From Agapanthus africanus (lineage: Eukaryota > Streptophyta > Magnoliopsida > Asparagales > Amaryllidaceae): a stretch of DNA of 64,000 nucleotides. The notes below the pieces were generated by a model. The model did no database searches. It saw only the letters and a program-made list of their open reading frames with translations, and was not told the origin of the DNA. Location: the NCBI GenBank assembly GCA_030015575.1, contig CM057338.1:827010353-827074352 (forward strand), written 5' to 3'. This document shows, in pieces, positions 1 to 11,725 of this stretch. Position numbers and translations under genes: made by a program. Each line of letters starts with the position of its first letter. Positions within the stretch are counted from its first letter, which is position 1.

Positions 1-87
1 GCGCCTGTGGATTGTATACGGTTTTACAGGATATATGATCCAGACCGTAGGAGGCGATGTGCTCAATTCGTCTGCAACTTGGAGAAT

Positions 88-1026
88 TCATGCGTAGTAT
101 TTCTTGAGATATCAGCCATTGATGGGTGGCATGGGCTTTTATCCCTCAGCCCTTATTAGTTTGTAGGATCCTCCGTCGAACACTTTCTCAATGACGTATG
201 TCCCTTCCCAGTTTGGCTCGAATTTTCTCTTAGCATGTCGATTGGGGATGATCAGTCTTTTGAGGACCAACACCAATTCTCCTTTCTTAAAAACAAGGAG
301 ACGGGTCATTTTATCATAGGCATGTGACATTTGGGCTCAGTACAGCTCCAGATTTTGCTGTATTGCGAGTCTCTTTTCTTCGAGAGCGTTGAGCTCTTCG
401 AGCCGAAGGAGGACGTTTTCCTCCTCCGTCAAACCATGTTGGACAACCATCCTTAGGCTTGGAATTTTGAATTCAAGGGGGAGGATCGCCTCCACTCCGA
501 AGAGTAGTGAGTATGGAGTGGACTGAGTTGGAGTGTGGTGCATGGTACGATATGCCCACAACGCCTCGTGGAGTTTAAGATTCCAGTCACTTTTGTTAGC
601 TGAAGCATTTTTCCTTAGGAGCTTGCATAAAGTTTTATTGAAGATTTCGGCTAGCCCATTGGCTCTTGGATTATGGATGGAGGAATATCTCCAATCTATC
701 TTCTGCTATGTAGCGAACCTTAAGACTTTGAAGCTCTTGAAAGAAGTCCCGTTGTCAGAAATGATTCTTCTTAGTGTACCGAAGTGGTATAGAATATTAT
801 GCCAGAAAAATGTCAGAATATTTTCTGTATTGACTTCTTTTAGAGGGACAGTTTCAGCCCATCTGGAGAAGTAGTTAGTTGTGGCTAATATTAACTGGCG
901 TCCTTTGGATGACGGAGGATCAATCGGGCCAATTATGTCGATGACCCAAACTTGGAAGGGCCATGACGCCACCGTAGGATGCAACGGATTGGGGAGCTTG
1001 TAAATGAAGTCACCGTGAATTTAGCA
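88..1026 (-). pseudogene. Ty3/gypsy integrase relic, core and C-terminal part
   Basis: This is the 3' portion of a minus-strand gypsy pol gene. The integrase core reads from about 984 (VWVIDIIGPID, then SDNGTSF near 740). The GPY-like region with WAYRTMHHTPTQ lies near 550, and the C-terminal domain with FEPNWEGTYVIEKVF near 200. The frame is continuous from 984 to a stop at 88-90 but is broken by in-frame stops at 706, 337, 139 and one near 120. Integrase would insert cDNA into host DNA; this copy cannot make a full protein. Its zinc-binding N-terminal half lies beyond the solo LTR at 1032-3107. The layout fits the Tat lineage, judged from the second RNase H further upstream. No 3' LTR is visible in the 87 bases left of the stop. 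Confidence 0.85.
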
Positions 1027-1031
1027 GAGGT

Positions 1032-3015
1032 TGTTGGGTTTCCTTAGCACCATGCCTAGGGTTTGGAAGCAACACTCATGCCACTATAAAATTTTTAGGA
1101 GGTGCTAAGCAAACTAACCATGAATTGGACTAGAAATTTTAGGGTAACAACAAATAGTATTACATACTATAAAGAATCTATCACTAAGTGGAGAGATTAC
1201 AACCTTTGTAGACCTCCTTGAGTGACTCCTTGGATCTCCTAGAGTTTGAACCGGCTTTCTTAAGCTCCTTCCACGTCCACGACGATCCACCCGAAGTCCC
1301 TTTGCTAAAGCTCCAAGCTCCACTTGATCAAAGATGAAGATGAAGCAAACACCCCACACTAATAGGCTAGAGTGGTGTAGAATGATGATGTAGTTTATAT
1401 TCTCACTTCAAAACCCTTTCTTTTTATCTATCTCACTCACTAGAAAAACTCAAGAGAGCTTAAGAGAGGAGGAAGATGAAGGTGGCAAAGCTTTTCTCAA
1501 TTTGTGATTATCACTTAATAAAATGAAAAAGAAAAGAATATATATGTGAGACACTCTCACATCAAACCATAGTTAAACAAATATCTAGATATTTTTGTAG
1601 ATGAGTCAAGGATCAAAGGAAATCAAACTAGGGTTAAAGTCAATGGTCAACCCAAGAAGAGTGTAGAAACAATGAGTCATATTTAATTTCCTTTTTCCTT
1701 TTTCTCAAAAACAAATATATATATATATATATATTCAAACCATGTGAGTCTTGCATTGCCATCTCCTATGTATCAACAACCATGATACAAGTGTATGTAT
1801 GTATGTGTGCATGCACATCAACATGTACATACATCCATGCATACGTCAAAAAGAAAAGGTTTATGTAAATGAGTTAAAAGTCAATATTAAATCAACACTT
1901 GATTTTATAACCCGGTCATATCACATACGACCCGACCAATAGAAAAACGCCCGATTAAAATACGGTATCATATACACACATTAAATCGAGCTCCCGCGCA
2001 TATCTCATATGCACACCACATCGTTTCACCTGAGCTAGGAAACTCCTGTGTGGGACTCTAAGACTCGTCAATACGCCGGCAGTAGGTGATAATCATATCA
2101 ATCACCCACAAGCCGCAAGCGGTCAGCTAAACGTAACGGCCACCCGGGGATTGAGCGATCATAAGAAAAACAAGCGAACCTGTCAAAACTCCCGTCGAGC
2201 CAACTGGAAACACTTACCGTACAGTCCGGTCTCTTTGTCAGATATGCTGCATATCGAGACTAGGGATGGTATCGTCGACCCCAATAACTCAATAAGTCAT
2301 GCCGATGTATGGCTCATAACAGATTGAGAAACTACTGATAACACTTATCAGTAAATCTCAGCAGCCCTGGCCAGGGACTTCCTGTTATAGCCAATCGAGC
2401 ATAGCGCAACATCAACCCCCAATACCGGGAGAGACTAAACCTCTCATATTGCTCATTGCCTCCATGTGCCTCGGGACTGTACCCAAAATCCACCTGTTTG
2501 CACGACTCAGTAGAGCCGTGGTAGGATGGAAATCAAAGTATAGTGGGAGGACACACAAGACTCTATGACGATCTCGGGTCTACAGACTAACCTGTACCAG
2601 TGTCACCTGAGAACTGCTATCCGACGATAGATATAATACCACATAGGAGTTCTCGATGAGTCCGTTCAGTGTACCCAGTCTACACTGAGCACCCGTATAC
2701 AATCTTTGGTGTCACCACACCAGATGGATATGGGATAATCCATTACCCATCATATGGGACAAGAATGGTATACGCTAGTCTACTGTAGAATATCGATACC
2801 CCGTTTCAATACACCCACGACTAGGAACGGTTCAAGGATATGCTTATAAACTACACGTGTCCCACTGGTATGATCTGCATCATAGTCCCAGTAGTCAAGC
2901 AAATATCTTATGGGCTTTATCAACATGTACCAAAAGAGTAAGATGCATGATCAAATGAACATGTCAAGATAAAGTAAACCAGATAGCATACTATCATGTC
3001 GAGCAAGAAAGTCAT

Positions 3016-3050
<35 letters not shown>

Positions 3051-3107
3051 CATGTCCAAGCATCCACTATACATATAATGGCCTTTAGGGCATACATATA
3101 TCCAACA
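1032..3107 (-). mobile_element. Solo LTR of a large-LTR copia family, TSD GAGGT
   Basis: On the minus strand the unit begins TGTTGGATATATG at 3107 and ends CCCAACA at 1032. It is flanked by a perfect 5-bp duplication GAGGT (1027-1031 and 3108-3112). It interrupts a gypsy integrase frame exactly between the zinc-binding motif and the core. Its body matches the LTRs at 4146-5762, 5763-7872, 16242-18352 and, inverted, 54854-57064 in block order. No internal region is present, so it is best read as the product of LTR-LTR recombination. The ORFs inside look like chance frames. Confidence 0.9.
3019..3048. repeat. (TG)n microsatellite in LTR
   Basis: About 15 TG units lie near the 5' end (U3 side) of the solo LTR. 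The related LTR at 18353-18890 has an (AT)n tract at the same place between the same flanks. Confidence 0.95.
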
Positions 3108-4145
3108 GAGGTGACATTTCTTTGCATGCTCTTTGTAATCCCTTATTATGGTAAGCCAGTAATATCCAAGCCTTTTGATTTGAAGCCGCATTTTGGGGCT
3201 AGATTGGTGAGCTCCACAGACGCCCGAGTGAACTTCTTTCATGACTTTTTAGGATTCGACCGAAGACAAACACCTGAGCCAGAGTTGGTCATATGATCTG
3301 CGGTATATTCTATTATTTACAAACACATATCGGAGGGCTCTCTTCTTCAACTGGACCCTCACAGATTTTTCTTCGGGCAGCTTATCATATCGGAGGTACT
3401 CTATGAAGGGCTCTCTCCAATCAGGCTCATCTTGAATGATCAGAGCTTCTTCAGCAGGATTGTTCTCTTGTTCTACGCTTTCATCTTCATGCAAAGAGAC
3501 TGGAGGAAGAATTTGCCGGCTTCTGACTATGATCAGAATTTCATCCATGTCGGGATTAGCCAGCTCTTTGGCTAGATGAGCGAGTAAGTCGGCTTTTCCG
3601 TTCAACGCCCTAGGGACTCTCATTAGTTTAATATGAGTGAACTGTTTCATGAGTTCCACCACCCGTCTTCTGTATAGAGCTAACTCGGGTTTGTATATCT
3701 TATAGTCGCTACTTACTTAGTTGATGACAAGCTGGGAATCACCGTAGACCCATAGCCGAAGAATTTCCATTTCTACGGCGAGCTCCAGACCAGCTATCAG
3801 AGCTTCGTACTCAGCATCGTTGTTTGTGCGAGGCTCGGTGAGAGTGAAAGCACATCGTAGGGTTCCCATCGTTGGCGTGATGAACACTAATCATATCCTT
3901 GCTTTTATCTGCGGGATGCTTGATTTGCTGGAACTCTTTATTGATGAGGCTCCATCGAAGTAGAGCTCCCAGCATAGCTCGTTATCTTCGAGATGCAGCA
4001 CCTGTTCATCGGGCAACTTGCAATTGAGCGGCAACCCTACATATATGGGATGAGCAGTAAGAAAGTCAGTGAGAGCTTGCCATTTTACTGCATTCTGAGG
4101 AGTATAGACTATGTCGAACTCAAGCAGCATGACAGCCCATCTTGC
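3108..4145 (-). pseudogene. Ty3/gypsy pol relic: RNase H, second RNase H, zinc-binding start of integrase
   Basis: Minus-strand gypsy pol continues here upstream of the integrase. Near 4130-4000 is the end of the RT-linked RNase H (LEFDIVYTPQNAV). A second, archaeal-type RNase H follows, with WELYFDGASS near 3960, GDSQLVIN near 3735 and HIKLMRVPRALNGKAD near 3620. A linker and an integrase HHCC motif (HSGVCGAHQ ... CHLC, about 3230-3115) come last. A second RNase H is known for the Tat lineage (Ogre, Retand types), so I assign it there by inference. In-frame stops at 3249 and near 3717, and a break near 3890, make it non-functional. The copia LTR starting at 4146 cuts it off; no RT is found on the far side of that element. 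Confidence 0.8.
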
Positions 4146-5762
4146 TGAAAGTCTACGCTAGCACCGTGACGGGGTTTAAACGGGCATCACACATGCAATT
4201 TTAAAAATTTCAGGTGCTAACGAACACTAACCAAGATCTTAATTAGAATATTAAGGTTTACTATGATGATATCAACTAAACTATAAGAAGTGAAAGGAAA
4301 TTCTGCCGAAAACCTTCATGCCGAAGATGATCCACCCGAAGCCTAGTGGAGCTCCACTTGGAATTCGATCGAGCTTGCTCCGAAAACCTTCATGCCGAAG
4401 ATGATCCACCCGAAGCTCCGCAATCCAAGATACGTCTTCACTAAACACTTTAGTGAAGGAAACACGCTACACTTGATTGCTAATCAAGTGTAGAATGGTG
4501 AAGTAGGGGTTTTGTTTAGCTCACTAGGCTACTCACAAGCTCAAGATTTCACAACACATGTGAGGGATTTAAGCTTGGAGGTTTGAGGAGGAAGATGATG
4601 GGAGCTAGAGAGCAACTCAAGAGAGAAAGCATGAAGAATGATCAACCCTTGAAGAAAATGAAGTGAAGAATGGCTTATCAATCCTCACAATAATTGAAGC
4701 ATCCAATTTTTATCAATAAACAAAAGCAACCATGCCTCAATAGTGAGTCAAGACTAATAGAATAATGATAAAAGCCATGCTTCACCCTTGCTCCTCATTT
4801 TCCACCTCTTTTTCTATTTTCCAAAAATAGAAAATCATGCCATGCTTCATATATATTTATATATATCATATACATATATTAATATATATATATAAGAAAA
4901 TATTTAGTGAGCTAATAATATTAGTTTAAGATATAATTATATCAAATATAATATATATCATATTATTAAATCAACACTTGATTTAATAATTCGATTATAT
5001 CATATATAACCGACTAATATCATTTATCTGTATATCACATTATCAAATCAACACTTGATTCGATAATCCGGTTATATCACATGTAACCTGAGCGATATCA
5101 GATAACTGCTAGATTAGAATACGGTATCACATACACGTATTCAATCAGGCCACCCGCACATATCACATATGTGCCCTACTTCGTTTCGCTTGAAATAGGA
5201 AACTTCTGTGTGGGACTCTAAAGACTCGTCAATACGCCAGTAGTGGGTGATGATCACATCAGTTACCCACAAGCCGTCAGCGGTACTAGCTGGACGTAAC
5301 GGCTACCCAGGTATTGAGCGATTAGAAGATCAACAAGCAAGCTTGTCCATACTCTCCATGAATCCTACAACACTTACCATACAGTCCGGTCTCTTCGTCT
5401 GATATATCGCATATCATGTCTAGGGGTGGAATCGTCAGACCCCAGTAACGTGATAAGTCATGCCGATGTATGGCCTATAACGGCTCGAGAAACTACCGAT
5501 AACTCTTATCAGTAAATCTTAGTAGCAGCCCTGGCCAGGGACTTTCAGTTATAGCCAATCGAGCATAGCACAACATCAACTCCCAATACTGGGAGAAACG
5601 AAACCCCTCCTATCGCTCATTGCCTCCATGTGACTCGGGACTGTACCTAAAATCCACCTGTTTGCACGGCTCTTTTGAGCCGTGGTAGGGAGGAAATCAA
5701 AGCACAGTAGGAGCTACACAAGACTATGACGATCTCGGGTCTGCAGACTAACCTGTACCAGG
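4146..5762 (-). mobile_element. Outer copia element, 3' LTR, lower half
   Basis: The LTR ends (minus strand) in GTAGACTTTCA at 4146, directly against the gypsy pol frame, and continues to 5762, where the inner copia element is inserted. Its missing start lies at 18358-18890, giving about 2.15 kb when joined. The candidate left target duplication is CTTGC (4141-4145). The right copy cannot be confirmed because the element's other end is damaged. A near-perfect short duplication (CCTTCATGCCGAAGATGATC) occurs at about 4311 and 4387. Confidence 0.8.
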
Positions 5763-7872
5763 TGTAAGTCTACGGTAGCGCCCCGGCCGTCTTTCAGACG
5801 CCAAATGCGGTACAAAAACTTTTATAACTAGCGCTATCGCATACTATAACCCGGATCTGCCATTAACGTTAAACTAACAAACTGTAAAGAGGGTAGAAAG
5901 GTTATACCGAACGATCCGAGTCCTTCGTTCTTTAACCATCATCCCACGCTCCGTTGCGGCTGCTCCGATCTCCTCGATCTCTAGTCTCGTCGTCCAGGTG
6001 GCACCACGTCATCGGATCTTTAAACGGGCTCCCGCCTCTGACCCGAGGCAACTCGGTCATCAAGTTTGCTAAAAGAGATGACCAAGATTGATGTAGAGAA
6101 TGAGTAGAACACTTTGACTCGTTACGTACAAAGCATTGACGAACGGTTAATGAAGTTGCCATTTGAGTCGGGTGATGGAATGAAACGAGCTATGAAATTT
6201 CCATACACCAAAAACTATCATCTTTTTAAAACAACAACCATAATCCTCCATCAAGAATGGGCTGGCCACTATAAGGAGGTGGGGGGTGAGCGTAGGAAGC
6301 AAGGGAGGTGACCATAACGAAAAGCTTCTCACAAAAGATCTTAGCAAGAACAAGAATCATTAAAGCAAAAGAATGACTCACAAAAGACACCTTGCATAAC
6401 ATTAAATGAACATTTAAAGCAACTATGAGTCACTAATCCTAGTCACCTTCTAGAACCTTCTAGAATCACGACTCACCTCATGACTCACCCAAGTGACGAA
6501 AAGATAAATCCGCATTTAACCGAATGTTAAATACGGGTGATAGAAAACTGGAAACTGGAAACTTTCAAAAGTGATCCCGAAACGAATTTCAGGATAACCC
6601 CGTAACAGTATAAACATACCCGCATTTGTATTACGACCGAATACAAATGAAACTGAGACAAAGATATTATATCTACACAGTATAATACTTGGATCCGGCT
6701 TAAACCAAAGCCTACAAGTATTATCTGCCCGAAATATGACACGTGCGAAAACGCACGTGCATTTTCCGAACCCTGCCATAAAACCATACGGCCTCTACAA
6801 CGTTTCGCCCGAACTTGGGAAACTATCTGTGGGGGACTCTAATGACTCGTCAGTACCCCGGCAGTGGTTTAACCATAAGCCGTTAGCGGCACTAGCTGTG
6901 CGTAACGGCTGCCCATGTACTGACCTCAAGGGAGGCCGATGAGCGAACTCATCCGGAAACTCTACTAAGCCTAACAGTGACAATGTATATACTGTCCGGT
7001 CCGTTCGTCTATGAGTATCGCATATCCAGCCTAGGGGGCTAGTAACGTCAGACCCCCAATAGCGGTATAAGTCGTGTCGGAGACAAGCCCTGAACACCCT
7101 GAGAAACTGCCGGAGTACCTACCAGTAATTCTCACCTACCTTGGCCAAGGACTTGGTGCAATGGCTTTCCTAGACACAGCGCGGTCTCCACCCCCAATAC
7201 CGGGAGAGACGAATCCCCTGCCGATCCGCTCACGTGCCTCCATGTGGCTCGGAACTGTACCCAAAAACTACCTGTTTGCACGACTCCTTTGAGCCGTGGC
7301 AGGGTAGAAATCAAAGCACAGTGGGAACTCACACGAGACAAATGACGACCTCAGGTCGATGAACTAACCTGTACACATGTCACCAGGGAACTGCTATCTG
7401 ACGATATGTATAATACCAACTAGCAGGTTCCCGGCGAGTCCTATCCGGTGTACTCATAACCCAATGAGCACCTGTATACATCTTAGGTGATCTAACTGAC
7501 ACCAGTGGCTTGTGAGACTGGCCACCGCCCCTCGTCGGGGTCTCGACTGTATACACTAGTCTACTCCGGAGTATCGATGCCCTGTCTCGAAACTCCCACG
7601 ACTAGGGACCACTATTAAGGATGTGCTTATGGACTACCCAATTCTCACGTATATGATCGCCCTCATATTGTTGGTAGTCAAGCAAGATCCTAAGGGCTCT
7701 ATCAACGTGTAACAGTGATCAGTCACCTGAACCTGTACACGACTGATAAAGGCAAACCAGATAGCATACTATCATCTCGAGTAAGACTGTCCTACCGGCA
7801 TAGGTCCTCCTCAATCATTGCAATCACGTGCCTGCGATCCAATAATTGAATTTGAGGGCACTATATCCAACA
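5763..7872 (-). repeat. Inner copia 3' LTR
   Basis: Minus strand TGTTGGATATAGTGCCC at 7872 to GTAGACTTACA at 5763. Differences from the 5' LTR are scattered single bases, a few per hundred. The short ORFs inside have equal counterparts in the other LTR and are not genes. Confidence 0.92.
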
Positions 7873-7890
7873 ATCTCCCACTTGCACTTA
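7873..7890 (-). other. Polypurine tract, inner copia
   Basis: On the minus strand the run AAGTGGGAGAT sits directly before the LTR start TGTTGG. This is the plus-strand priming site for reverse transcription. The outer copia has the same sequence at 18891-18901. Confidence 0.85.
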
Positions 7891-10800
7891 AGGCTAATTA
7901 TTGCGATGTCGCATACTCACAGCCCATGTGATACCGAACATCCAACTCCTCTACTAATCAGTTTCACAAAGCCCGTTCGTAAAACTATTGTGTTCGAGAA
8001 ATAGCCTCAGTGAGTGGATCCACCCCGATGTTTCTTTCTATGTCTCTCTTAATCTCAAGTTCGCAGAGAAAGCCATCTCCCGAATTGAGTAATACCTGTC
8101 TTAGAATATGTCTGGATATCTGATGGGACCTAGTTCATAAATGAACTCCAAATCCAAACTTCTTAGACTGTATCGATAACTGAACCTAATCAGTATCCTG
8201 CACCATGCCTCCCACAGTATCCTCTTGGACCACCTGTCCATAATATTGTCCCTCGTCAGAGGGAAAACTATAACTCTAACAATCACTCTGTCATCCATGT
8301 CACCTTTGAAGCCTGGAATGATAACCGTCTCCCGAAAGAGGCTGCCGTCATCAAATCCGTAGAACATTCACTTATGTTCTAAAACTGCTTCCTTATGTTT
8401 CTCCAGGATTGGATTAATACAAACTTATTGCATCTAGTGCAAAAACAACATCTGGTGTGGTACTTGACATCTCATGATTGACTCAATTGCCTAAGCAAGT
8501 GATATGTCAATCATGCACATCCCTCTTCCCTTTAGTCTGTAAGACACCTTTAGAGAGGGTGACTCCATCACCTGCAGGTACATCACCATGCCAGGAGTCA
8601 TTTATTCTAAAAACCATTAGAATACTGTCAAAGTACCCATATTGGGAAACTACCCAAATCTAGATCTAAAACTATAGATCCAGAAACCAGAATGTCTGAT
8701 ATTATATCCATATCCTGTCTGGAGAAACAACTGTGTGACGACCACAGTACAACCGATCGTAGTACAGGAATTTTACTTCCTACTCTGTGTATGTCATCCA
8801 AATACCAGGACATCACACCCTACTACCTTCTTAACAGATCCATCCGCTATTCTGATGAAGTCAAACCCATGACTGTCACATCAAAATTAGATGATCTATC
8901 TCCGCTATAACTGCTCAAGTCTATAAATAGACATAAGCTGCTTGCCCACTATGCTTCCGCTGCTTCCGCTGACCACAACAACCCTCTGGCAGAATAATAT
9001 ATACGTGCACTTCTAAAGCTAGTTTAGAACGACGCTATACTTATCCTCCTGCCGGGTCTCATAGTCTGGAACAACAGTAGTGTCAAGTCTGGGTAAGCAA
9101 GAACCTCCCTGTCACCGTCCTTGAGGCTACCGAAGTACCTCTCGGGTGTCTGAGGTTACCCACCATATCTGCGGGGTGGCTAATGGAATGTCAAACCTGA
9201 TTGAATCTTTAGGTCCTATTAAAGTTTCCGTAATCGTTTGCGGTTCTGGAATCACTTCCAGTTCTACCATACTCCCACTACCGTTTTCTGAAAAAATCCA
9301 TTTTACTAAAACTGTGGCGAGTCAAGAACAATATCACTATTGATCTTCCAGATGGTAGAAAGTCAACCCTCGACATAGCCCAGGTCAACCCATAAACTGC
9401 CATTACAGAAACGTGCCCTGAGTTATCCAGAGTCTGGTTTTAAGCATAAGCCGGACAACTCCCCGTACCTTAACATCGTTAAGGTATGAACCATTCTATA
9501 TCCAATATAGAAACTTTGGCACTTATTTAATTGGAACCAGATTCTAATTATGCGGCTGTCTCCAGTGCATATCAACTTAATGGAGAGAGGCTAATCAGCA
9601 TTACTCAACTTAGGAATCCATCCAATTATGAGTAACCCGAAAGAGAAACAAGTTTCTCGAAACCATTACTATCATCTGAATACCTATCACAAGAATCTAC
9701 ATCTTCAATCTCTTTGAAGAATCCCGATACTTGCGACATCTGGTTCTCTACTTTATTCTTATACCCACAACTTCTCAAATCTTAGACCTTGTATTTCTAT
9801 GAAACACTTGTCTAAAAACTAGATAAGTTATAAGTAAGCAGAACATAGTACGAGGACTAACCCCTTTTGTCCTGATGGACACTGGACAGCATACAATACT
9901 CTGTATAAGTCCACTGAGTTGAATAACTCAAAACCTGTGCATCGTAGGTTGAAAACTGTACTTATGGTTAAGAACTACTCCGTTGTTCAATACTCCTTAC
10001 CCAATCGTCAACTGATACAGGTAAATGTCACGGACATAATTTCAAAAAGTTATATCTCACTTTATAAAAATAAACGTACAGATATATCATTTTGAAATTG
10101 GTGCACAACAACGGATACTCAAAACCAAATACATGCCTGCCGGCAATAACCCAGGAGACTTCCTCAAATATCACCAATTACAACGAATTCCGATATAATG
10201 AGGATGATCACCTTATTTCCAATAATTTACTCCCACTCATCATCTGTAAAACCATACAGATGTGAGAATCATATCTGGTAAATACATACCCTGGAGTAAG
10301 TATCTAATCGGGAAAATAGTTTTCCTTTAACAATGCACTGAAACATGAAAATGTTTCGTAGGGATATCCTGGTATTCCTAGTAATGCCTCTTCCATAATC
10401 CATTTCATGACTATAACCGTATATTTCATTGCCATCTCTCCAAATCCCTTTATTTGTCTTTAGTCGTTACCTTCTGTACACCATCGTTAGGCTAAATGGT
10501 TTTCTTCCTTCCCTACCGTTCGGCACCAGCCTATGGTTTGGAAGAAGACTATCCAGTAAGCATAATAGGTGTACTCTCCTAAACCAAGGAGCACTCGCAA
10601 CTTGAGAGAAGGTGATGATAAAAGACAACTGAATAATACCTTATTCTATTTCTCCCGAACTGGGGAAAAAAGCAAAGGTAAAATAGGAGTGGCGATGAAC
10701 TACGCGGTTTGGTCGTGAATGATAGCAGTCGCAATTTACTTTGCCCTCTTTCTAATCCCTTTATTTTGTCTTTACATATTACCTTCTGTACACCCTACTT

Positions 10801-11480
10801 AGGCTAATTGGTTTTCTTCATTCCCTACCTTTCGGCACCTGCCTATGGTTTGGAAGAAGACTATCCAATAAGCGTAATAGGTGTACTCTCCTAAACCAAA
10901 GAGCCCTCGCAACCTAAGAGAAGGTGATACTAAAAGACAACTGAATAAACCAATTCTATTTCTCCTGAACCTTGATCCATCCTCGAAGAAGTCCCTTCGA
11001 GTTAATATATAACCATACGATGGATCTATCCAATGGAAGTGGATGTTCGTAGTAATACGGGGTGTTCTGAGAAATGCAAAGGGTAAAAGAAGGAGTGGCA
11101 ATGACTTATGCAACTCAGACAATCCAAAAGCCAGTATTTTAAGAAGGTTCGGTCAACTTGGTCACTGAGTCATAGTCTAGGGTCGGTCAAAGGTCGCTGC
11201 CAAAGAGAGAGAGAAAAGAAACACTCTGCGTGCACTCTAACCTAGATCAGAATGGTTATCACTTTATCTAATCCGGAAACCTCCTACTATACTGTCAAAT
11301 TCTTCTCCAAACCTGAAAGAAGAATCAATCGGGATCACCCGAAGAGTAAACCAACTCATCAGTGGGAATCGGGATCCATCTCTCATCGCATGATAACGTG
11401 ACGGAATCCACTCTCGTTATCACACTCCAGAAGGTATGCGCAAGCCTGGCAAGTTTCAGTTTCTTTAGAAACTCCCGATA
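7891..11480 (-). pseudogene. Decayed copia pol of the inner element
   Basis: No long frame survives, but blocks align in order with the better-preserved outer copia. RNase H-like sequence lies at about 7960-8130 (VDPLTEA then stops). RT-like sequence lies at about 8690-9000 (the region matching the catalytic YVDD and the PEGF block), and integrase-like sequence at about 9400-9600. Stops and indels are frequent. A direct duplication of about 220 bp lies at 10442-10975. Sequence near 11060-11200 matches the region just upstream of the outer element's protease. The coding part is short for a copia pol, and gag is not seen. Confidence 0.65.
10442..10975. repeat. Direct duplication of about 220 bp, two copies
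   Basis: Copies at about 10442-10665 and 10753-10975 share blocks such as ACCTTCTGTACACC, TATGGTTTGGAAGAAGACTA and GGTGTACTCTCCTAAACCAA. They differ by scattered substitutions, so the duplication is not recent. Confidence 0.85.
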
Positions 11481-11498
11481 TGATTTTTACCCCATGTT

Positions 11499-11708
11499 CT
11501 TATGACCTTGACGAAGGCCAACAAATCATAAGTCACATATCAAGTTCTGCCCGTCATTATCTTGTTAATTTGAACCCACCCGTACATACCCTTGACGAAG
11601 GCCAACAAGGTAATACAACTGTCCCAAACCAACTCATCTATCTATGCAACAAATGAATACCCCAGCAGCTACCAAACACTATGCCTTGACGAAAGCTAAC
11701 AAACATAG
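11499..11708 (-). other. Three stem-loops with a shared loop, inner copia leader
   Basis: Three inverted repeats lie about 90 bp apart. On the + strand the arms are CTTATGA/TCATAAG (11499-11505, 11526-11532), GTACATAC/GTAATAC (11582-11589, 11610-11616, imperfect) and CTATG/CATAG (11679-11683, 11704-11708). Each encloses about 20 bases close to CCTTGACGAAGGCCAACAAA. In the first two the loop could also fold internally (CCTT/AAGG). The element is transcribed from the minus strand, so these would be RNA hairpins in its 5' leader. Packaging or dimerisation is a guess. Confidence 0.7.
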
Positions 11709-11725
11709 CTTGAATACTACTGACC

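Noticed and set aside
6795..7097. 100-codon ORF repeated almost identically at 17275-17577
   Set aside because: The repetition reflects the two LTRs of the inner copia. Neither copy has a recognisable domain, and LTRs do not normally code.
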